NCBI GenBank assembly: GCA_025656435.1
Contig: JAHXHT010000066.1
Span: forward strand, 1-10,496
Direction: 5' to 3'
Source: Candidatus Thiodiazotropha sp. (ex Gloverina cf. vestifex)
Lineage (GTDB): Bacteria; Pseudomonadota; Gammaproteobacteria; Chromatiales; Chromatiaceae
DNA: 10,496 nt
How positions within the stretch are numbered: the first letter of the stretch is position 1; every line of letters starts with the position of its first letter. Both the position numbers and the translations under genes were made by a program. Under the pieces are notes generated by a model. It made no database searches and had not been told where the DNA came from. It saw nothing but the letters and a program-made list of their open reading frames with translations. Of the stretch, positions 1 to 5,918 are shown one piece after another.

Positions 1-91
1 AAAATCTTTCACGAGGTAGCGACACTCTTACGCGCCTACGCCTATCGGGGACTAATCGCCTCGGCTTTCAGCCTTCCATGGCGATCAGCGA
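1..91. other. Unassigned flank left of the insertion sequence
   Basis: This stretch ends exactly where the left inverted repeat of the IS256-type element begins. Plus-strand frame 1 is open from the window edge to a TAG at 100-102 and would encode about 33 residues containing LLRAYAYRGLIAS. The last codons already lie in the element, which fits a gene cut by the insertion, but an open frame this short is weak evidence. I do not recognise the peptide. The minus strand also has a short open stretch. No RNA gene, promoter or repeat is evident. Confidence 0.25.
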
Positions 92-116
92 GGGAGTGTT
101 AGAAATTCTGTGTCAA
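92..116 (+). repeat. Left terminal inverted repeat of the IS256-type element
   Basis: It begins GGGAGTGTT and ends TTCTGTGTCAA. With small gaps it pairs with the right repeat at 764-788. The inner 13 bases are an exact reverse complement (ttgacacagaatt on the right side). It sits outside the transposase start, as expected for an IS256-family end. Confidence 0.8.
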
Positions 117-156
117 TTTTTTAACTTTCAGGATAATGCTGCATGGAGAATTGATT

Positions 157-738
157 ATGACAGGCAGGTTCGATTTTAACGAAGCCCTTAAGGTTATTCG
201 GTCAGGGCAAGCGATCACGGGGAAAGACGGTGTTTTGGCACCGTTACTCAAGCAGTTAACCGAGGCGGCTCTTGAGGCCGAACTAGAGAGCCGCATTGCC
301 AATGATGTTGCGCCGAACCGGAAGAACGGTAAATCACAAAAGACGTTTAAAACCAGTGAAGGCCGTATAGGCCTCAATACACCCCGCGACCGAGCAGGGA
401 CCCTGGGACACATCTGGGGCGATAAATACCCCATCGTCATCCAGTCATGGCGAAAAAAGTGGGATAATTTATCCGTGTACTTCCGCTACCCAGAGGATAT
501 TCGCCGTGTTATTTACACCACCAACTCGATTGAAGCGGTGTACCGGCAATTTAGAAAACCGACAAAAACCAAAGGCGTTTTTCCCAATGGCCTGGCGCGC
601 CGATTGCTTAAATTGCTGTATTTGGGTATACAAAACGCCAGTAAAAAGTGGACGATGCCGATCCATAACTGGAATTTGACCATATCTCAGTTGACTATCT
701 TCTTTGAAGGTCGACTTGATGGTGCGCTGGATCTATGA
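157..738 (+). pseudogene. IS256-family transposase with large in-frame central deletion
   Basis: The ATG at 157 is preferred over the in-frame ATG at 136 because GGAG at 145-148 lies 8 nt upstream and MTGRFDFNEALK matches the usual N-terminus of this transposase group. The first ~85 codons carry the N-terminal part (GKDGVLAPLLKQLTEAALEAE, then NRKNGK and TPRDRAGT). The frame then jumps directly to the C-terminal part (KYPIVIQSWRKKW, RRVIYTTNSIEAV, KWTMPIHNWN, ending FEGRLDGALDL). About 200 residues between RDRAGT and the WG-KYP segment are missing, which removes the region carrying the two catalytic aspartates of the DDE triad; the glutamate in the N-S-I-E motif remains. The product (193 residues) should therefore be inactive as a transposase. 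It could still bind element ends through the N-terminal region, but that is speculation. Confidence 0.85.
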
Positions 739-763
739 TCCGATAGACTCAGTGCTTTTTACG

Positions 764-788
764 TTGACACAGAATTCTGAACAGCCCC
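764..788 (-). repeat. Right terminal inverted repeat of the IS256-type element
   Basis: It starts TTGACACAGAATT, 25 nt after the transposase stop, and ends ACAGCCCC. It is the partner of the left repeat at 92-116; the outer parts also agree (ggggctgtt versus gggagtgtt, read inward). The next base, 789, begins the terminal repeat of the neighbouring IS remnant. Confidence 0.8.
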
Positions 789-810
789 GTAAATTTCTCT
801 GTGTAAATGG
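789..810 (+). repeat. Terminal inverted repeat of the second IS256-type remnant
   Basis: The sequence gtaaatttctctgtgtaaat has the typical IS256-family end character and resembles, without matching, the repeat of the adjacent element (aaattctgtgtcaa). It lies just past the C-terminal end of the minus-strand transposase remnant, where the 3' end of that element should be. No partner repeat is found on the nadB side, so the opposite end is lost. Confidence 0.55.
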
Positions 811-817
811 CGGTTTG

Positions 818-1149
818 TCATGGCGACATCTGATCATCCAATAGTATCATAAATTACCCATAGCCTGTTTCCAGTCCCTGATTGGCATGCTCCATTTCTT
901 GGTCATTTTGCGTAAAGATGGATTCAATGACTCTATGGCATTGGTAGTGTAGATCACCTTCCGAATTGGTGGCGGATAATCGAAGAAGGGAGTTAGCCGT
1001 TCCCAGTTATTTCGCCAGGATCGGCTGATGGTGGGATGTTCCCCGTCCCGCTTGCTCGCAAATCCCTCCAGGGACTGCTCACTCTCTGACAGGCTCGGAG
1101 CTGTGTAGATGCGTCGCAGGCCTGCAGCAATCACCACGCATAACAGCCA
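818..1149 (-). pseudogene. IS256-family transposase remnant (5' truncated, internal deletion, frameshift)
   Basis: The minus strand encodes the C-terminal part of a transposase different from the one at 157-738: LRRIYTAPS, then PTISRSWRNNWERLTPFF, PPIRKVIYTTNAIESLN, then KKWSMPIRDWKQAMGNL. Three lesions are visible. First, the 5' two-thirds are gone and the frame runs straight back into the nadB stop codon. Second, about 30 residues normally found between SLRK and the KKW-MPIRDW segment are missing, in frame. Third, a TGA at 847-849 ends the frame early, but the frame shifted by one base continues as MILLDDQMSP to a TGA at 818-820, which looks like the true C-terminus after a one-base deletion. 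The N-A-I-E motif with the presumed third catalytic residue is kept. It cannot encode an active enzyme. A GTG at 1137 could start a 96-residue peptide but has no reason to be a real gene. Confidence 0.85.
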
Positions 1150-2769
1150 TTAGTAAGGACTGTAGCTTTCCGGTATCAATATTGTGGGTTTTTGCTGTAC
1201 GCGATCATCGCTGTAGGGGAAATCGATGGTGTAGTGCAGTCCCCGGCTCTCACGCCGGCTCATGGCGGAGCGGATAATCAGGTCTGCCACCTCGACCAGA
1301 TTCCTCAGTTCCAGTAGATCATTGCTGACACGGAAGTTACTGTAGTATTCGACAATTTCCCGCCGCAGTAGATCGACTCGCCGTTTGGCCCGCTCCAGGC
1401 GTTTGTTACTGCGCACAATGCCGACATAGTCCCACATGAAATGACGCAGCTCGTCCCAGTTGTGAGATACCACAACCTCTTCATCAGGTTCGGTCACCCG
1501 ACTCTCATCCCAGGGTGGGAGTGTGGGTGGTAAAGAAATTTCGGAATCCTGGGCATGGATGTTCTTTGCGGCCTGTTCGGCAAAGACCAGACACTCGAGC
1601 AGTGAGTTGCTGGCCATGCGGTTGGCGCCATGCAGACCGGTGTAGGCAATCTCTCCGACCGCGTAGAGTCCGGTGATATCAGTACGTGCCTGATGATCAG
1701 CCATAACGCCGCCACAGGTATAGTGAGCGGCGGGTACCACAGGAATGGGTTGTTCGGTGATGTCTATTCCGAAATCGAGGCAACGTTGGTAGATGGTGGG
1801 GAAGTGCTCCTGGATAAAATCAGCGGGTCTGTGGCTGATATCAAGATAGAGGCAGTCGGCGCCAATGCGCTTCATCTCGTGGTCGATGGCATGGGCAACG
1901 ACATCCCTGGGGGCCAGCTCACCGCGGGGGTCGAACTGATCCATGAAGCGGGTGCCGTCGGGCAGTTTTAACTGGCCGCCTTCTCCTCTTACCGCCTCGG
2001 AGATAAGAAAGCTCTTGGCCTCCGGATGATGGAGGCAGGTCGGATGAAACTGGATGAATTCCATATTGGCCACCCGGCAGCCGGCACGCCAGGCCATGGC
2101 GATACCGTCACCGGTGGCGACGTCGGGATTGCTGGTGTAGAGATAGACTTTACTGGCGCCGCCAGTGGCAAGTACCACGAATCGGGCACTGAAAGTTTCC
2201 ACCTTGTCGCTCTGCTGGTTGAGCATGTAGGCGCCGTAACAACGCTTCTGCTTTTTTTCCTCGCCTTTTTCGCTGGTAATCAGGTCAATGGCGATATGGT
2301 GGGCAAATACCTCAATGTTGGATCGGTTCAATACCTGCGACTGTAGCGTGGTTTCGACCTCTTTTCCGGTAGCATCGGCTGCATGGATCACTCGACGGTG
2401 AGAGTGTCCGCCTTCCCGGGTGAGGTGGTAGCCACCACTGCTGGCAGAAGTGTCGTCCTTGGTGAAGTTGACGCCACCCTGGAGCAGCCATTCGATATTT
2501 TGCGGGCCGTTTTCCACCACCAGTTGCACCGTTTCCTCATGGCAGAGACCACCACCGGCATCGAGAGTATCGCGCACATGGGAAGCAATGCTATCGGTAG
2601 CATCGAGTACGGCAGAAATACCACCCTGGGCATAGTAGGTATTTGTCTCTTCCAACTCACGTTTGGCGACAATGGCGATTTTCAGATGCTCACCCAGACG
2701 AAGTGCGAGGCTTAGACCGGCGGCGCCGCTGCCGATAATGAGTACATCGTGGTTATGGTTGGTTGACAT
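1150..2769 (-). CDS. nadB: L-aspartate oxidase
   Basis: This flavoenzyme oxidises L-aspartate to iminoaspartate, the first step of de novo NAD synthesis; quinolinate synthase (NadA) takes the product. At 539 residues it matches the usual length (E. coli 540). The FAD-binding GSGAAG is at residues 13-18, TYYAQGGISA at 44-53, and ATGG at 201-204. Residues corresponding to the known active site are present: E119 (REGGHS), H242 (QFHPT), R288 (APRDVV), H349 (AAHYTCGG) and R384 (GANRMASNSLLE). The helical C-terminal domain spans about 430-530. The start MSTNHNHDVLIIGSG places the FAD motif at the normal distance, although no good ribosome-binding site precedes it. The gene is divergent from rpoE, the arrangement seen in Pseudomonas. 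The C-terminus (PTILIPESYSPY) looks natural, so the IS debris directly after the stop has not cut the gene. Cytoplasmic. Confidence 0.97.
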   Translation of the reverse strand: MSTNHNHDVLIIGSGAAGLSLALRLGEHLKIAIVAKRELEETNTYYAQGGISAVLDATDSIASHVRDTLDAGGGLCHEETVQLVVENGPQNIEWLLQGGVNFTKDDTSASSGGYHLTREGGHSHRRVIHAADATGKEVETTLQSQVLNRSNIEVFAHHIAIDLITSEKGEEKKQKRCYGAYMLNQQSDKVETFSARFVVLATGGASKVYLYTSNPDVATGDGIAMAWRAGCRVANMEFIQFHPTCLHHPEAKSFLISEAVRGEGGQLKLPDGTRFMDQFDPRGELAPRDVVAHAIDHEMKRIGADCLYLDISHRPADFIQEHFPTIYQRCLDFGIDITEQPIPVVPAAHYTCGGVMADHQARTDITGLYAVGEIAYTGLHGANRMASNSLLECLVFAEQAAKNIHAQDSEISLPPTLPPWDESRVTEPDEEVVVSHNWDELRHFMWDYVGIVRSNKRLERAKRRVDLLRREIVEYYSNFRVSNDLLELRNLVEVADLIIRSAMSRRESRGLHYTIDFPYSDDRVQQKPTILIPESYSPY

Positions 2770-2856
2770 ATTTGCGGGGGCAGTCAGTTACAGCGATAAT
2801 GCGCATCAGTTTCATCCGCATCTTTGTGTAGCGGCTCATACTTCTGGACGATATCA

Positions 2857-2952
2857 GAGGCACGCCAATGCCTCAAGGCAAGACGCAAGGTGCATGTAAT
2901 GGCAGGCCCTTACCAAACATTGCAACGCAGGATTGAGGCATTGGCGTGCCTC
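2857..2952. repeat. Hairpin A of the palindromic element
   Basis: The arms gaggcacgccaatgcctcaa (2857-2876) and its exact reverse complement (2933-2952) enclose a 56-nt loop. The stem sequence differs from hairpin B at about half of its positions, yet both are perfect, suggesting that pairing rather than sequence is maintained. Confidence 0.85.
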
Positions 2953-2959
2953 CCTTCGG

Positions 2960-3057
2960 GCGTGGCGCTAGGCCATCATCTGCGTTGTTGCGTTCCTTGG
3001 GAAGGGCTTGCCATTCACTGCGGAGCGCGCCTAGCAGCTGATGGCCTAGCGCCACGC
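2960..3057. repeat. Hairpin B of the palindromic element
   Basis: The arms gcgtggcgctaggccatca (2960-2978) and its exact reverse complement (3039-3057) enclose a 60-nt loop. Part of this loop (2997-3015) is complementary to the loop of hairpin A. Confidence 0.85.
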
Positions 3058-3140
3058 TGATATCGTTCAACAGTATGAGCCGTTACACTGGCTCAAAAAG
3101 AGATTTTATAGAACCATATCAATGGAAGTGCGGATTGTGA

Positions 3141-3167
3141 GAACTATTCTACAACCAGATTGTCAAT
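3141..3167 (+). promoter_or_regulatory. Candidate sigma-E type promoter of rpoE (autoregulation)
   Basis: GAACTA (3141-3146), a 16-nt spacer and TCAAT (3163-3167) resemble the RpoE/AlgU consensus GAACTT-N16/17-TCTGA, with the core AAC and TC conserved. The transcript would start near 3173-3175, about 40 nt before the preferred rpoE start. Autoregulation is the rule for this sigma factor in related bacteria. The match is imperfect and comes from reading alone. Confidence 0.4.
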
Positions 3168-3196
3168 GGGACTGTGCACAGGACGCGCCCGTCGCG

Positions 3197-3202
3197 AGGA
3201 GG
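3197..3202 (+). promoter_or_regulatory. Ribosome-binding site deciding the rpoE start
   Basis: AGGAGG is a perfect Shine-Dalgarno core. It lies 11 nt before the ATG at 3214 but only 2 nt before the ATG at 3205, and it is inside the frame that would be translated from an upstream ATG at 3160. It therefore favours 3214. Confidence 0.65.
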
Positions 3203-3213
3203 TAATGGCCCGG

Positions 3214-3792
3214 ATGGGCGAGCGAGCGATAGATCAGGAACTCGTCGTAAGAGTTCAACAGGGTGATAAAAAGGCGTTCGACCTGCTGGTACTCAAATAT
3301 CAGCAGAAGATCACCAATCTGATCTCCCGCTATATCCGAGATCCGCACGAGGTCTTGGATGTGACTCAAGAGGTTTTCATCAAAGCGTATCGGGCGCTTC
3401 CCAAGTTCCGTGGCGACAGTGCGTTCTATACCTGGCTGTACCGAATCGCCATCAACACGGCAAAGAACTATCTCGTGGCCCAGGGGCGACGACCCCCGAC
3501 CGATGATGTGGAGGCCGAAACGGCAGAACAAATGGATATCGGTGTACGTCTAAAGGAAACAGATACTCCGGAAAACCTTGTGTTGACCGATGAGATCTCG
3601 ATGACGGTGCAGAAGGCCATTGACGAGCTGCCTGAGGATCTGCGCACAGCTATCATTCTGCGTGAACTCGAGGGCATGAGTTATGAAGAGATTGCCAATG
3701 CCATGTCCTGCCCGGTAGGCACCGTTCGATCCCGTATTTTTCGGGCACGAGAGGCAATCGACAAGAAATTGAGTCCGTTACTGAAACCCTAA
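3214..3792 (+). CDS. rpoE: RNA polymerase sigma factor RpoE (AlgU/sigma-E type)
   Basis: This extracytoplasmic-function sigma factor directs RNA polymerase to envelope-stress promoters. From the ATG at 3214 it is 192 residues, against 191-193 in E. coli RpoE and Pseudomonas AlgU. Region 2 spans about residues 22-92 (AFDLLVLKYQ, DVTQEVFIKAYRAL, FRGDSAFYTWLYR, NYLVAQGRRPP). Region 4, with its helix-turn-helix, spans about 130-182 (LPEDLRTAIILRELEGMSYEEIA, CPVGTVRSRIFRAREAID). The in-frame ATG at 3160 would add 18 residues without family counterpart and would begin upstream of the -10 box of the candidate promoter. The ATG at 3205 is too close to the AGGAGG. It is first in the operon, 16 nt before rseA. 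Confidence 0.96.
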   Translation: MGERAIDQELVVRVQQGDKKAFDLLVLKYQQKITNLISRYIRDPHEVLDVTQEVFIKAYRALPKFRGDSAFYTWLYRIAINTAKNYLVAQGRRPPTDDVEAETAEQMDIGVRLKETDTPENLVLTDEISMTVQKAIDELPEDLRTAIILRELEGMSYEEIANAMSCPVGTVRSRIFRAREAIDKKLSPLLKP

Positions 3793-3808
3793 TATCAGGC
3801 ATCTGAAA

Positions 3809-4381
3809 ATGGCTGAACAAGAGTACGAAAGATTATCTGCATTGGTGGACGATGAGTTGCCACAAGACGAAATTGCAGGTGCAATCAACAAGTTGTATCA
3901 GAGTGATGGTGGCGCGAGAAGCTGGTCGAGCTACCATCTGATTGGTGACGCCATGCGTCGGGATATGGGCCCGCACTACAGTACCTCGCTCGCTGCTGAG
4001 ATCAGCCGTCGACTGGAGAACGAGCCGGTTGTACTGGCCCCCGCTGCATTGAAAACGAAGAGGCCTAACAGGAAAAGGACACTGACCGGTTTGGCGGTCG
4101 CCGCTTCATTGGCAGGTGCCGCAGTTGTGATCGCACCACAGCTGATCAACCCTCAAGGCACAGAAGTACCTCAACAGCTGGCCGAAGTACAACCGGTCCC
4201 TGAAAGTAAAATGCTATATGTGGCTCAGGATGGCACACGTTGGGAGCTATTGAAAAAACCTGCAGTTGAATCTCGCTTGAATGCCTACCTGGTGAACCAT
4301 CGGGAGCATTCACCTGCAAGCAATATCAAAGGTATCATGCCTTACGCGACTTTCGTCAGTTACGACGGTAATAAGAAATAA
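3809..4381 (+). CDS. rseA: Anti-sigma-E factor RseA/MucA
   Basis: This inner-membrane protein sequesters RpoE; stress-triggered proteolysis of it releases the sigma factor. The 190-residue protein has a cytoplasmic N-terminal domain (about 1-85) with the RseA/MucA pattern: LSALVDDEL at 9-17 and a W-S-x-Y-x-L-I-G-D segment at 39-47. One membrane segment lies at about 92-112 (LTGLAVAASLAGAAVVIAP), preceded by basic residues (KTKRPNRKR) that orient it with the N-terminus inside. The periplasmic tail ends with LNAYLVNHREHS and GIMPYATFVSY, a pattern shared with MucA. No cysteine is present. The ribosome-binding site is weak, so translation may depend on coupling to rpoE 16 nt upstream. Its position between rpoE and rseB supports the assignment. 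Confidence 0.92.
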   Translation: MAEQEYERLSALVDDELPQDEIAGAINKLYQSDGGARSWSSYHLIGDAMRRDMGPHYSTSLAAEISRRLENEPVVLAPAALKTKRPNRKRTLTGLAVAASLAGAAVVIAPQLINPQGTEVPQQLAEVQPVPESKMLYVAQDGTRWELLKKPAVESRLNAYLVNHREHSPASNIKGIMPYATFVSYDGNKK

Positions 4382-4405
4382 GCCATCCTGGGAAGAACGA
4401 GGCGA

Positions 4406-5392
4406 ATGAGACAACGGCCCGTCAGATTTTTCAACCGCAGCATTCTCTTTCTCTTCACGGCGCTGATTTTCAACCGTGCTGTCTGGGCTGAAGGTGATCT
4501 TTCACCCAGGCAGTGGCTGGAAAGAATGATGGATGCCGTCCAACAGCTCAGCTATCAGGGCACCTTCATCTATCTGCACGATAATCAACTCGAAACCATG
4601 CGAATTGTTCATGCGGTGGAGGACGATAGGGTGCGAGAGAGCCTGGTGTGTCTCAATGGTACACCCCGGGAAGTTATTCGAGATGAGGATTCGGTGACCT
4701 GTGTCATACCGGAATCGAAAGAGGTTTCTGTAGATCGCAGGCCACCCAGCGATAAATTTCTTAATCTCTTACCTGAAGATCTCGAGCTATTGGATGATCA
4801 CTATACATTCCAAATTCTTGGCAGATCGAGGATAGCCAATCATCAAGCACAGATAGTGACTATTATCCCCAAGGATAATCTACGTTATGGCTATCGCTTC
4901 TTCCTCGATACAGACACCGGTCTACCGCTCAAATCTGACCTGATGAATGAGGTGGGTGAAGTGGTCGAGCAGACGATGTTTACCGATCTTCAGATGGGCA
5001 TTGCTGAGATCAATGACATCTATCGGCGTAAATCTATCTTCACTTATCAACTCAAGAACCATGCCGACGCAGTTGACACCATGGATGGCGACCATGTCAG
5101 CCGTTGGGATTTTCAGCGTCTACCCAGCGGGTTCAAGATGAGCTTGAAGCATCACTTGCCAGATCCGGAGAGTCTCGAGCCCATTGAGCAATACGTGTTC
5201 ACCGATGGACTTGGTTCTCTCTCCGTATTTGTGGAATCTGGTGGGCGCGGAGAAGCGCTCACGGGTGTTTCTCGTCTTGGTGCCATAAATGCCTGGGGTG
5301 GCCAGGTAGAGGGACATCAGGTTACCGCTGTGGGAGAGGTCCCCGCTGTTACCCTGCTAGGTGTTGTTCAAGGCATGCAGTTGAAACCTTGA
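4406..5392 (+). CDS. rseB: Periplasmic sigma-E regulator RseB/MucB
   Basis: RseB binds the periplasmic part of RseA and shields it from the initiating protease; in E. coli it senses mislocalised lipopolysaccharide and lipoprotein-like ligands. The 328-residue product begins with a signal peptide (basic MRQRPVRFFNR, hydrophobic SILFLFTALIF, likely cleavage after AVWA at residue 28; no lipobox cysteine). The large lipoprotein-localisation-like N-terminal domain follows at about 30-210 (WLERMMDAVQQLSYQGTFIYLH, and YGYRFFLDTDTGLPLKSDL), then the smaller C-terminal domain at about 225-325 (WDFQRLPSGFKMS, YVFTDGLGSLSVFVE). GGGAAG at 4390-4395 is the better-spaced ribosome-binding site. The stop is separated from rseC by one base, so the two are probably translationally coupled. 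Confidence 0.94.
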   Translation: MRQRPVRFFNRSILFLFTALIFNRAVWAEGDLSPRQWLERMMDAVQQLSYQGTFIYLHDNQLETMRIVHAVEDDRVRESLVCLNGTPREVIRDEDSVTCVIPESKEVSVDRRPPSDKFLNLLPEDLELLDDHYTFQILGRSRIANHQAQIVTIIPKDNLRYGYRFFLDTDTGLPLKSDLMNEVGEVVEQTMFTDLQMGIAEINDIYRRKSIFTYQLKNHADAVDTMDGDHVSRWDFQRLPSGFKMSLKHHLPDPESLEPIEQYVFTDGLGSLSVFVESGGRGEALTGVSRLGAINAWGGQVEGHQVTAVGEVPAVTLLGVVQGMQLKP

Positions 5393-5393
5393 A

Positions 5394-5855
5394 ATGATCG
5401 AGGAGACTGCCACTGTTGTTGGTCTAGAGGATGGATTTGCCATCGTCGAGACGCAACAACGAGCTGCCTGTGGCAGCTGTGATAGTGCCGGCAGTTGCAG
5501 TACGACAGTCCTCTCAGGTCTCTTCAAACGTCGGCATAGTCATCTTAAAGTACACAATCCCATCCAGGCACAGGTTGGAGAAAAGGTAATCATTGGATTG
5601 CAGGAATCGGCGCTTCTCAAAGTGTCATTCGCAGCCTATCTACTACCATTACTCAGTATGATTCTTTCCGCCATCGCAATACAGGCACTGGCTGACGCTA
5701 TCAAGCTACGGTCAGGGGAACTCCCGACAGTTGCCGGTGGTCTATTAGGTCTCATTGCTGGACTGATTCTGTTTAAGCAGTTAACAGCTAATAAGGCGTC
5801 AGATCCTTCTTACCAAGCTGTGATCTTGCGGCAAGCGAATATTCAACCCGTTTGA
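5394..5855 (+). CDS. rseC: SoxR-reducing system / sigma-E operon protein RseC (MucC)
   Basis: This is a small inner-membrane protein of the RseC/MucC family (153 residues). Family members are linked to sigma-E regulation and, with the Rsx complex, to reduction of the SoxR iron-sulfur cluster in E. coli; the exact role here is unknown. The N-terminal domain starts MIEETATVVGLEDGFAIVET and carries the family cysteines C26, C29 and C35 (C-x2-C-x5-C). Two membrane segments follow at about 78-100 and 112-128 (the second GGLLGLIAGLILF). The ATG overlaps nothing but follows the rseB stop by one base. The next gene is 63 nt downstream. Confidence 0.93.
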   Translation: MIEETATVVGLEDGFAIVETQQRAACGSCDSAGSCSTTVLSGLFKRRHSHLKVHNPIQAQVGEKVIIGLQESALLKVSFAAYLLPLLSMILSAIAIQALADAIKLRSGELPTVAGGLLGLIAGLILFKQLTANKASDPSYQAVILRQANIQPV

Positions 5856-5908
5856 CCTGAAGACCTTATTAGCTAACCGGTTTCAGCAAGCACGCAAGTA
5901 CCTTCAGG
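5856..5908 (+). promoter_or_regulatory. Inverted repeat that overlaps the mucD ribosome-binding site
   Basis: CCTGAAG (5856-5862), starting directly after the rseC stop, is the exact reverse complement of CTTCAGG (5902-5908). The right arm includes the first three bases of the AGGAG (5906-5910) that serves mucD. If the arms pair in the mRNA across the 39-nt loop, the ribosome-binding site would be partly masked. A 7-bp stem with a long loop is weak and could be chance. Confidence 0.25.
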
Positions 5909-5918
5909 AGTTGTTTTG

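Larger units (their letters stand above)
92..788 (+). mobile_element. IS256-family element, internally deleted (697 bp)
   Basis: Two terminal inverted repeats of about 25 bp (92-116 and 764-788) bracket a shortened transposase gene. Full IS256-family elements are about 1.2-1.4 kb with a transposase near 400 residues, so this copy has lost roughly half its length from the middle while keeping both ends. Ends without a working enzyme are what a non-autonomous, MITE-like derivative needs to be moved in trans by an intact relative. No target-site duplication is seen: the 8 bases before the left end (atcagcga) differ from the 8 after the right end (gtaaattt). The right side abuts the end of a second IS256-type remnant, so the element may have arrived by insertion followed by deletion, or by recombination. 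Confidence 0.85.
2826..3088. repeat. 263-bp palindromic element: outer stem plus two hairpins with complementary loops
   Basis: The outer arms 2826-2857 and 3057-3088 pair at 28 of 32 positions (gtgtagcggctcatact at the left end). Inside lie two perfect hairpins: stem 2857-2876/2933-2952 (20 bp) and stem 2960-2978/3039-3057 (19 bp). They are joined by a 7-nt linker that contains the stable C(TTCG)G tetraloop sequence. The three stems meet with almost no unpaired bases, as in a three-way junction. The two hairpin loops are also complementary: 2898-2916 pairs with 2997-3015 at 17 of 19 positions. Short open frames on both strands are by-products of the symmetry. It lies between nadB and the rpoE promoter region. 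It resembles a MITE-like or REP/BIME-like dispersed repeat; a structured RNA is an alternative. No transposase or target duplication is seen. Confidence 0.8.

Noticed and set aside
2770..2825. A distinct sigma-70 promoter for nadB
   Set aside because: CATTAT is present on the minus strand upstream of nadB, but no -35 at suitable spacing could be found.
2857..3057. CRISPR array
   Set aside because: The repeats are inverted, not direct, and there are no regularly spaced identical units or cas genes.
2824..3060. Open reading frames on both strands in the nadB-rpoE intergenic region
   Set aside because: They lie in the palindromic element, have no recognisable domain, and arise on both strands because of its symmetry.
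3160..3213. N-terminal extension of RpoE from the ATG at 3160
   Set aside because: It has no ribosome-binding site, no family counterpart for the extra residues, and starts before the -10 of the candidate promoter.
5630..5780. Hydrophobic segments of RseC as a separate transporter fragment
   Set aside because: They are the two expected membrane helices of the RseC family and lie in one continuous frame.
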